A stretch of 6,667 bases of DNA. Origin: an uncultured Bacilli bacterium (GTDB taxonomy: Bacteria > Bacillota_I > Bacilli_A > ML615J-28 > CAG-698). The stretch lies in assembly GCA_947624315.1 (NCBI GenBank), contig CANQJU010000061.1, positions 1-6,667 on the forward strand, read 5' to 3'. The notes under the pieces are model-generated. The model ran no database searches, had not been told where the DNA came from, and saw only the letters and a program-made list of their open reading frames with translations. Below are positions 1-4,773 of this stretch, one piece after another. The position numbers and the translations under genes were made by a program. Every line of letters starts with the position of its first letter. Within the stretch, counting starts at the first letter, position 1.

Positions 1-808
1 CAAGATAGTAACTTGCTCCAGCTCCACATCCACAATATTCTTCATTATTCCAATATGTTAAATTGTGAATTGATTCGTGATCCTTTAAAGCAAAATTGCT
101 AACTTCATATTGCTTGAATCCTTTATCAGTTAAATATTTAATAATTTTATAATATATTTTTCTTTCTTTATCCTCATTTATGAGCTTAAATTGTTTTTTT
201 TGAAAATTGTGATATAAGATTGTTTTTTCTTCTAAAATCAAAGAATACGTTGAAAAATGGGGTATTTTTTTCTTTATTAAAAACTTTAAATCGTTTTTAA
301 TGATTGAAAAATTCTCATTTAGACATCCAAAGATTAAATCACAATTTATATTATAAATATTATGCTTATGTAAAATATCAATAGCTTTATTTACATCACT
401 TTTATTGTGATTTCGACCTAAAAATTTTAATTTGTTTTGATTTAAAGACTGAACTCCTAAACTTAGACGATTTAAATGATATTTGGTCAATAAATCACAA
501 AATTCATCGGTAATGTCTAAAGGATTAGCTTCTATTGTATATTCATTAATTGGATAATTAACAATTTCATTTATTTTTTTTAATAATTTTTCTAATTGGT
601 TAATGGTTAAACTGCTCGGTGTTCCGCCACCGATATATATTGATTTTAAATTGTTTAAATAATCTTTTTTCATTTCGATTTCTTTTATTAAGTAATCAAT
701 ATATTTATCTTTAAGTGTTGATTTAGCAACCATTTTATAAAAATCACAGTATGTACAAATATGGTCACAAAAAGGAATATGAATATATAAAGCTTGAGGA
801 TTAGTCAT
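1..808 (-). CDS. hemW: HemW, radical SAM heme chaperone (3' end outside the window)
   Basis: My own translation from the ATG at 808-806 is open for 269 codons to the window edge; the family is usually about 370-380 residues, so roughly 100 C-terminal residues are missing. The N-terminus reads ALYIHIPFC followed by the 4Fe-4S/SAM motif C14-x3-C18-x2-C21, with Y8 just before it. GGGTPS lies at residues 60-65, and SNFA with HNLTYW at 237-253; the HNxxYW motif and the lack of a fourth cysteine after C21 mark HemW rather than the coproporphyrinogen dehydrogenase HemN. Family knowledge: HemW binds heme and SAM and delivers heme to apoproteins at the membrane; older annotations call it an oxygen-independent coproporphyrinogen III oxidase. 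Its start overlaps the lepA stop by 8 nt (ATGACTAA) and no Shine-Dalgarno sequence precedes it, so translation is probably coupled to lepA. Identity is firm; the heme-carrying role is inferred from the family. Confidence 0.95.
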   Translation of the reverse strand, partial: MTNPQALYIHIPFCDHICTYCDFYKMVAKSTLKDKYIDYLIKEIEMKKDYLNNLKSIYIGGGTPSSLTINQLEKLLKKINEIVNYPINEYTIEANPLDITDEFCDLLTKYHLNRLSLGVQSLNQNKLKFLGRNHNKSDVNKAIDILHKHNIYNINCDLIFGCLNENFSIIKNDLKFLIKKKIPHFSTYSLILEEKTILYHNFQKKQFKLINEDKERKIYYKIIKYLTDKGFKQYEVSNFALKDHESIHNLTYWNNEEYCGCGAGASYYL

Positions 809-2627
809 CGATACTTAAAACGGCAAGAAAGGCAGATTGAGGAATTTCGACACTACCTACAGCCTTCATACGCTTCTTTCCTTCTTTTTGCTTTTCCAAC
901 AATTTCTTTTTACGACTTACATCTCCACCATAACATTTGGCTAAGACATTTTTACCAACTGATTTAATTGTTGAACGAGCTACTATCTTTCCACCAACTG
1001 CTGCTTGAATAGGAACTTCAAATAGTTGGCGAGGAATTAATTCTTTTAATTTCTCAGTAATAAGCATTCCTCTTTTGTGAGCATCTTCTTTATATACAAT
1101 TGTGCTTAAGGCATCAACCTTTTCTCCATTAATTAAAATATCCATTCTCACTAATTTAGAGACACCATAATGGGATAATTGATAGTCAAAGGAAGCATAT
1201 CCCTTAGTTGATGATTTCAAACGATCAAAGAAATCAAAGACAATTTCTGATAGAGGAATATCATACTCTAAAGAGACACGATTGGCCTCAATATAACTCA
1301 TATTTTTATAAAGACCACGTTTATTTTGGCAAATTTCCATTATTGGCCCAACATATTCATTAGGAGTCATAATCGTGGCATTAACAAATGGTTCTTCGAT
1401 TGACTTGATATAATTGGGTTCAGGCATTAATGAAGGGTTATCAATAACGATTGTTGAACCATCTTCAAGGTTTACGCGATAACTAACGCTTGGAGCTGTA
1501 GCAATTAAATCAAGATTAAACTCTCTTTCAATTCTTTCTTGAATTATATCCATATGTAATAGCCCTAAAAAGCCAACACGAAAGCCAAAACCTAAGGCTT
1601 TTGAACTTTCTGGTTCAAATACTAAAGAGGCATCATTAAGTTTTAATTTTTCTAGTGCTTCTTTTAATTCATTATATTTGGCATTATCAATTGGAAACAT
1701 TCCACAATATACCATTGGATTTAATTTTCGATATCCAGGAAGCGGTGATGAAGCGATGTTTTCCGCATTCGTTATTGTATCACCAACATGAACATATTGA
1801 ATATCTTTAATAGCCGCACTAATAAAGCCTACATCACCAACTGTCAAATAATCTCTTTTTATTTCCTTAGGAGTATATACACCACATTCAACAACCTCAT
1901 AATAGGCTTTTGTTGACATCATATAGATTTTATCGCCTTTTTTAATAGTTCCATTAATAATACGAATTGAAGGAATAACTCCACGATATTTATCGTAATA
2001 TGAATCGAAAATTAAAGCTTGTAAAGGGGCATCGGGGTCTCCACTAGGAGCAGGAATTTTTTGAACAATTTGTTCAAGAATTTTATCAACACCTAAACCC
2101 GATTTGGCACTGACTAAAGCAATATCTGTTGTGTCAAGTCCTAGAACCCTTTTAACTTCATCTTTTACAAGTTCAGGATCAGCACTAGGTAAATCGATTT
2201 TATTGATAATTGGTAAGATTTCTAAATCATTATCCATTGCTAAATAGACATTAGCTAATGTTTGCGCTTCAATACCTTGAGTTGCATCAACAACTAATAT
2301 AGCTCCTTCACAAGCTGCTAAACTTCTTGAAACCTCATATGTGAAATCCACATGCCCTGGGGTGTCAATTAGATGAAAAATATAGTCAATTCCATCATTA
2401 GCTTTATAAGTAAGTTCAATGGCATTAAGTTTAATAGTTATTCCTCTTTCTCTTTCAATGTCCATGGAATCTAGTATTTGATCTTTCATTTCTCTAGCAT
2501 CAATTGTATGTGTTAGTTCTAAAATACGATCAGCTAAAGTACTTTTACCATGATCTATATGAGCAATTATTGAGAAATTTCTTATATGTTTTTGTCTTTC
2601 TAATAATTTTTTTCTATCTAAATTCAT
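801..2627 (-). CDS. lepA: Elongation factor 4 (LepA), ribosome-associated GTPase
   Basis: Complete LepA/EF4 of 608 residues, the usual family size. Counting from the ATG at 2627, the GTPase motifs are AHIDHGKST (G1, 22-30), RGITIK (G2, 61-66), DTPGH (G3, 88-92), NKID (G4, 142-145) and SAKSG (G5, 173-177). EF-G-like domains follow, and the EF4-specific C-terminal domain ends with KRMKAVGSVEIPQSAF close to the stop. Family knowledge: EF4 binds the ribosome with GTP and acts in back-translocation and in initiation or 30S assembly; it is cytoplasmic or membrane-associated and usually dispensable under good conditions. The frame also allows a GTG start at 2639 (612 aa), but that codon touches the AGAG purine run with no spacing, whereas MNLDRKKLLERQKHIRNFS from the ATG looks like a normal family N-terminus. 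It is first in a unit with hemW, with its own promoter upstream. The start choice is moderately sure, the identity very sure. Confidence 0.97.
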   Translation of the reverse strand: MNLDRKKLLERQKHIRNFSIIAHIDHGKSTLADRILELTHTIDAREMKDQILDSMDIERERGITIKLNAIELTYKANDGIDYIFHLIDTPGHVDFTYEVSRSLAACEGAILVVDATQGIEAQTLANVYLAMDNDLEILPIINKIDLPSADPELVKDEVKRVLGLDTTDIALVSAKSGLGVDKILEQIVQKIPAPSGDPDAPLQALIFDSYYDKYRGVIPSIRIINGTIKKGDKIYMMSTKAYYEVVECGVYTPKEIKRDYLTVGDVGFISAAIKDIQYVHVGDTITNAENIASSPLPGYRKLNPMVYCGMFPIDNAKYNELKEALEKLKLNDASLVFEPESSKALGFGFRVGFLGLLHMDIIQERIEREFNLDLIATAPSVSYRVNLEDGSTIVIDNPSLMPEPNYIKSIEEPFVNATIMTPNEYVGPIMEICQNKRGLYKNMSYIEANRVSLEYDIPLSEIVFDFFDRLKSSTKGYASFDYQLSHYGVSKLVRMDILINGEKVDALSTIVYKEDAHKRGMLITEKLKELIPRQLFEVPIQAAVGGKIVARSTIKSVGKNVLAKCYGGDVSRKKKLLEKQKEGKKRMKAVGSVEIPQSAFLAVLSIDD

Positions 2628-2655
2628 ATTTTTATACACTCTCTATTTTAATATA

Positions 2656-2684
2656 ATTTTACACTAATTTTGCTTAAAAGGCAA
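2656..2684 (-). promoter_or_regulatory. Predicted sigma-A promoter of lepA-hemW
   Basis: On the minus strand, a -35 box TTGCCT (2684-2679), a 17-nt spacer and a -10 box TAAAAT (2661-2656) resemble the housekeeping consensus. The predicted start is near 2649, giving a leader of about 22 nt to the lepA ATG. An imperfect inverted repeat (TTGC...GCAA, 2670-2684) overlaps the -35 box and could be an operator, but it is too short to claim. Confidence 0.6.
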
Positions 2685-2720
2685 GTATTTTACATTTGCA
2701 ACGATTTTCCTTAATTTTTT

Positions 2721-2746
2721 TAAAAAATAAATATATTCATTTTTTA
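2721..2746 (-). terminator. A/T-only hairpin, possible weak terminator after the 94-aa gene
   Basis: A 12-bp inverted repeat (2721-2732 with 2735-2746, one G-U pair) starts 13 nt past the stop of the 94-aa gene. Read on the minus strand, its second arm contains a run of six T, which could serve as the U-tract. The stem has no G-C pair apart from the wobble, so it would be unstable, and in such AT-rich DNA it may be chance. Reading through into lepA is therefore possible. Confidence 0.3.
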
Positions 2747-2759
2747 TTATTGATGTTAA

Positions 2760-3044
2760 TTAAACGATTATTAAAGGAATATTATAGTAATAACATATTT
2801 CTTCTAGCTTTTTATTTCTCTTAGTTGTTATAACTAAATTAATATTTAAACTGATAAACACTTCTTCTAAGAAATAATCATATTCTTTAATTATTCCATC
2901 TTTATCTATCTTAATGTTGTGAAAAACGAGAATATTATTATCATCTTTAATTTCACTTAAATTGCAAAAATTATCCATATATTTATAATTGTTTGTTGTA
3001 AAGACTTTAACTTTGTTTTTATTTAATGTAGCAATTAAAATCAT
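2760..3044 (-). CDS. Uncharacterised 94-residue protein
   Basis: I do not recognise this family. It is probably a real gene: the ATG at 3044 is preceded by an excellent Shine-Dalgarno sequence (AAGAGGTGAT, with GAGG 7 nt from the ATG), the frame is complete, and no larger gene covers it. The protein is rich in Asn, Lys and Ile, with no signal peptide, no clear membrane segment and no obvious zinc motif (its two cysteines are far apart). The pattern suggests a small alpha/beta fold: strands MILIATL and NILVFHNI, then a C-terminal strand-helix-strand unit (INLVITT, a KRNKKLEEICYYY helix, IPLIIV). That ending resembles half of a Rossmann- or PIN-like sheet, but no set of catalytic acidic residues is evident, so I assign no function. 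It is divergent from recU (89 nt between start codons) and lies upstream of lepA on the same strand. I found no convincing promoter for it. Confidence 0.75.
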   Translation of the reverse strand: MILIATLNKNKVKVFTTNNYKYMDNFCNLSEIKDDNNILVFHNIKIDKDGIIKEYDYFLEEVFISLNINLVITTKRNKKLEEICYYYNIPLIIV

Positions 3045-3047
3045 TTT

Positions 3048-3057
3048 ATCACCTCTT
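3048..3057 (-). promoter_or_regulatory. Strong ribosome binding site of the 94-aa gene
   Basis: AAGAGGTGAT on the minus strand matches the 16S anti-Shine-Dalgarno complement AAGGAGGTGAT with one G missing. It is the best single argument that the following unrecognised frame is translated, and it fixes the ATG at 3044 as the start. Confidence 0.8.
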
Positions 3058-3108
3058 CTTATCCTATGAATAAAATAATTAAAAGTGAGTGCAATAATTG
3101 TAAATTAA

Positions 3109-3117
3109 TGATATAAT
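3109..3117 (+). promoter_or_regulatory. Extended -10 promoter of recU
   Basis: TGATATAAT is a perfect TATAAT box (3112-3117) with the TGn extension. The -35 position 17 nt upstream (GTGCAA, 3089-3094) is poor, which is usual for extended -10 promoters. The predicted start lies around 3121-3125, only about 9-13 nt before the recU ATG, so the Shine-Dalgarno sequence would sit at the extreme 5' end of the mRNA. Confidence 0.65.
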
Positions 3118-3123
3118 TAAAGT

Positions 3124-3128
3124 GGTGA
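3124..3128 (+). promoter_or_regulatory. recU ribosome binding site, fixing the ATG start
   Basis: GGTGA lies 5 nt before the ATG at 3134 and pairs with the 16S 3' end. The frame is also open from GTG at 3122, but that codon overlaps this site and adds four residues (MVNK) not seen in the family. ATG 3134 is therefore preferred. Confidence 0.7.
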
Positions 3129-3133
3129 ATAAA

Positions 3134-3703
3134 ATGAAAGTCAAATATCCAAATCCAACATTACACAATGAAAAGTTTACAACAATTAAAACTCATGGAA
3201 TGCTTTTTGAAAATGCTTTGAATGTGACTAATGAATATTATTTGGTTCATAACAAGGCAATTATTTATAAAAAGCCTACTCCAATTCAAGTTGTTAAAGT
3301 TGATTATCCACAAAGATCAAAAGCTAAGATTGTTGAAGCATATTACAAAATCCCTTCAACAACCGATTATAATGGAATTTATAGAGGAAAATATATCGAT
3401 TATGAAGCTAAAGAAACAGTCAATTTATCTTTTTCTTTTACTCATATTTTCCCCCATCAAATAGATCATTTAAAGAAAGTAAATGAACATGGTGGTATTG
3501 CTTTTGTTATAATATACTTTAAAAAAGTTGATGAAGTTATAATTATTGATATTGTAACTTTTAATAAGCTTTATGAGGATTCTAAAAAGGGAGCAGTAAA
3601 AAGTATTTCTTTAGCTACTGCTAGAGAAAAGGGGAAAATTGTTCCTAAAGGATATACTCCTCCTTTTGACTATTTAAAAGCTGTAGATGAATTATTTTTC
3701 TAA
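3134..3703 (+). CDS. recU: Holliday junction resolvase RecU
   Basis: RecU, 189 residues (B. subtilis RecU is 206), cleaves four-way DNA junctions during recombination and chromosome segregation and works with RecA and RuvAB in Firmicutes. Clear family blocks are KYPNP at the N-terminus, KKPTP (46-50), YPQRS (58-62), the catalytic core TTDYNGIYRGKYIDYEAKET (76-95) and FPHQIDH (about 107-113). The metal and catalytic residues of the PD-(D/E)xK fold are present: D78, E91 and K93, matching B. subtilis D88, E101 and K103. K46 and R61 match the B. subtilis central-loop residues K56 and R71. The N-terminal arm is about 11 residues shorter and less basic than in B. subtilis, and the arginine of its SNRGM motif (R31) is H21 here (THGM). 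In many Firmicutes recU sits beside a penicillin-binding protein gene; here it stands alone, converging on a phosphatase gene and divergent from the 94-aa gene. Confidence 0.95.
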   Translation: MKVKYPNPTLHNEKFTTIKTHGMLFENALNVTNEYYLVHNKAIIYKKPTPIQVVKVDYPQRSKAKIVEAYYKIPSTTDYNGIYRGKYIDYEAKETVNLSFSFTHIFPHQIDHLKKVNEHGGIAFVIIYFKKVDEVIIIDIVTFNKLYEDSKKGAVKSISLATAREKGKIVPKGYTPPFDYLKAVDELFF

Positions 3704-3709
3704 ATTATA

Positions 3710-3745
3710 ACCCGTTTCTCAGAAGTTTATTTTTTAAAAATGGGT
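3710..3745 (+). repeat. Imperfect inverted repeat just after recU
   Basis: ACCCGTTT (3710-3717) pairs with AAATGGGT (3738-3745), 8 bp with one G-U, around a 20-nt loop and beginning 6 nt past the recU stop. No U-tract follows on the plus strand, so it is not a standard terminator. It might protect the recU 3' end, or be chance. Confidence 0.25.
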
Positions 3746-3787
3746 AATTATTCATTTCATCTTCTCAAAATTGAGTTATATAAGTAA

Positions 3788-3823
3788 AAAAGAGAGCAAA
3801 TTTAACTATTTTTGCTCTCTTTT
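3788..3823. terminator. Bidirectional terminator between recU and the phosphatase gene
   Basis: A perfect 13-bp stem (3788-3800 with 3811-3823) centred on GAGAGC/GCTCTC closes a 10-nt loop. Read on the minus strand it is followed by a run of six T (3791-3786), ending the phosphatase transcript; read on the plus strand the arm ends in TTTT, giving a weaker terminator for recU. The minus-strand rising arm encodes the last codons of the phosphatase (Lys-Glu-Ser-Lys), and its TAA stop (3804-3802) lies in the loop. Confidence 0.8.
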
Positions 3824-4320
3824 AAATATTTTTGATACCAATTTTCAATACATTCATTATTAAAAGGATCTTTACGATTATTGATTAAATCATATAAAAT
3901 GCTTAAATTATTTTTGATGATATTTATTATTTCTTTTGAATAATGTAAATCTTTGATATTAAAATCATATTCATCAACATCTAATAATTCTGTTTGACCA
4001 TTAGGATATAATTTAACATCCAAATCGTAATCGATATATTTAAGTCCTTCACTATCAATAACACATGGAGAACTTAAATTGCAATAATAATAAATTTGAT
4101 TACTTCTTATCATACTAATAACATTAAACCAATACTTTTTGAAAAAATAACAAATAGCTGGTTCTCTTGTTTTCCATTTACGTCCATCACCATCAATAAC
4201 ATCAACTTTGTTATTGACGATTATAACTAGTTCATCATCTTCGTAAATTTGGCAGACATCTTTCCAAACACGATGTAATTCACCATCGTGTTTATAACTA
4301 ATAATATCTAAAATTTTCAT
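3802..4320 (-). CDS. Nucleoside tri/diphosphate phosphatase, DUF402 (YgaC/Ntdp) family
   Basis: 172 residues, close to the B. subtilis YgaC length of 176. Family knowledge: these cytosolic Mg2+-dependent enzymes hydrolyse nucleoside tri- and diphosphates. Visible blocks are SYKHDGELHRVW (8-19), GDGRKWKTREPAICYF (44-59), KKYWFN (61-66), YYYCNLSSP (77-85) and YIDYDLDVK (95-103), then LLDVDEY (112-118) and the C-terminal helix ending NWYQKYL. The residues I recall as the family's proton donor and metal ligands (R23; N87, D103, D105, D107, D120, E123) all appear with a constant offset of six: R17; N81, D97, D99, D101, D114, E117. The enzyme is therefore probably active. The six missing N-terminal residues lie before the conserved domain. 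It is a single-gene unit with a near-consensus promoter, and its 3' end forms half of a terminator hairpin. The physiological substrate is unknown. Confidence 0.93.
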   Translation of the reverse strand: MKILDIISYKHDGELHRVWKDVCQIYEDDELVIIVNNKVDVIDGDGRKWKTREPAICYFFKKYWFNVISMIRSNQIYYYCNLSSPCVIDSEGLKYIDYDLDVKLYPNGQTELLDVDEYDFNIKDLHYSKEIINIIKNNLSILYDLINNRKDPFNNECIENWYQKYLKESKNS

Positions 4321-4341
4321 TGATACATTTTCTCCTAGGAG
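4317..4341 (-). promoter_or_regulatory. Compact phosphatase leader: palindromic RBS and three-codon ORF
   Basis: On the minus strand, the perfect palindrome CTCCTAGGAG (4341-4332) contains the only Shine-Dalgarno sequence, AGGAG. It lies 11 nt from the gene's ATG (4320), which is long, and 3 nt from an earlier ATG (4328), which is short. The earlier ATG opens a three-codon frame, ATG TAT CAA TGA (4328-4317), whose stop overlaps the gene start as ATGA. This may be a small regulatory leader or simple chance. Confidence 0.45.
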
Positions 4342-4343
4342 AT

Positions 4344-4372
4344 ATTATATCAAAAAAATTGTTATTTGTAAA
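4344..4372 (-). promoter_or_regulatory. Near-consensus promoter of the DUF402 phosphatase gene
   Basis: Minus strand: -35 TTTACA (4372-4367), a 17-nt spacer and -10 TATAAT (4349-4344) with a TGA extension directly upstream. This is the strongest promoter in the window. The predicted start is near 4337-4336, inside the CTCCTAGGAG palindrome, so the transcript would begin almost at its ribosome binding site. Confidence 0.8.
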
Positions 4373-4423
4373 AGAAAAAATACAATAATATCATTTTTTT
4401 CTCATTTTTAAGAAAAATTGTTA

Positions 4424-4450
4424 AAATTTGGTAAAAATAAGGCCAAATTT
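4424..4450 (-). terminator. Probable terminator of mutS2-trxA
   Basis: A perfect 8-bp stem, AAATTTGG/CCAAATTT (4450-4443 with 4431-4424), with an 11-nt loop starts 3 nt past the trxA stop. Downstream on the minus strand it is followed by an interrupted T-rich stretch (TTAACAATTTTTC). The stem is AT-rich with only two G-C pairs, so efficiency is uncertain; position supports the call. Confidence 0.45.
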
Positions 4451-4453
4451 CTT

Positions 4454-4762
4454 TTATTTGCAATTTTCTTTAATCCAATCAGTAATTACACCTTTTGGAG
4501 CAAAACCGATTTTACGAGCAATTTCAGCTTTGTTTTTTAAAATAATTAATGTTGGAATGCTTTGGACAGAGAAATTATTAGCAATTTCCTCTTCTTCATC
4601 AACATTTACTTTACAAAATTGAACATTAGTAATTTCTTCAGAAATTTCTTCAATAAATGGTGATAACATTCGACATGGTCCACACCAATCAGCATATAAA
4701 TCTAGAAATACATATTCATTATCTAAATTATCAAATTCTTCTTTGTTTATTTTTTTTACCAT
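4454..4762 (-). CDS. trxA: Thioredoxin
   Basis: Complete 102-residue thioredoxin, the normal family size. The active site is WCGPC (26-30, redox pair C27/C30) after the DLYADWC strand, with R31 following; the cis-proline loop is SIPT (69-71, P70), and the C-terminal helix ends TDWIKENCK. It reduces disulfides in cytosolic proteins with electrons from thioredoxin reductase, which is not in this window. An acidic cluster (DEEEE, 55-59) and two extra cysteines (C50, C101) stand out but lie outside the active site. It follows mutS2 by 9 nt, and its AGGAG site overlaps the mutS2 TAG stop, so the two are co-transcribed and probably translationally coupled. No promoter of its own is visible, but one inside mutS2 cannot be excluded. 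Confidence 0.97.
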   Translation of the reverse strand: MVKKINKEEFDNLDNEYVFLDLYADWCGPCRMLSPFIEEISEEITNVQFCKVNVDEEEEIANNFSVQSIPTLIILKNKAEIARKIGFAPKGVITDWIKENCK

Positions 4763-4768
4763 TTTTTT

Positions 4769-4773
4769 CTCCT
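4769..4773 (-). promoter_or_regulatory. trxA ribosome binding site overlapping the mutS2 stop
   Basis: The minus strand reads GATTAGGAGAAAAAAATG: the mutS2 TAG stop (4774-4772) shares bases with AGGAG, which is 6 nt from the trxA ATG. A ribosome ending mutS2 would sit on this site, favouring immediate reinitiation. Confidence 0.85.

Noticed and set aside
2637..2639. GTG start for lepA, adding four residues
   Set aside because: No spaced Shine-Dalgarno sequence, and the predicted leader would be about 10 nt; the ATG at 2627 gives a typical EF4 N-terminus. Not fully excluded.
2714..2728. A/T palindrome (ATTTTTTTAAAAAAT) as a binding site
   Set aside because: Homopolymer A/T palindromes are expected by chance in intergenic DNA this AT-rich.
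3045..3110. Promoter for the 94-aa gene
   Set aside because: Candidate boxes (TAGGAT, TTGCAC, TTTACA) do not pair at 16-18 nt spacing with a decent partner; no call made.
3231..3464. 77-aa plus-strand frame within recU
   Set aside because: It lies entirely inside the well-supported recU frame, has no family resemblance and has no credible ribosome binding site.
4428..4622. 64-aa plus-strand frame opposite trxA
   Set aside because: Antisense to a clear thioredoxin and overlapping its terminator; the hydrophobic residues reflect the reverse complement of trxA codons.
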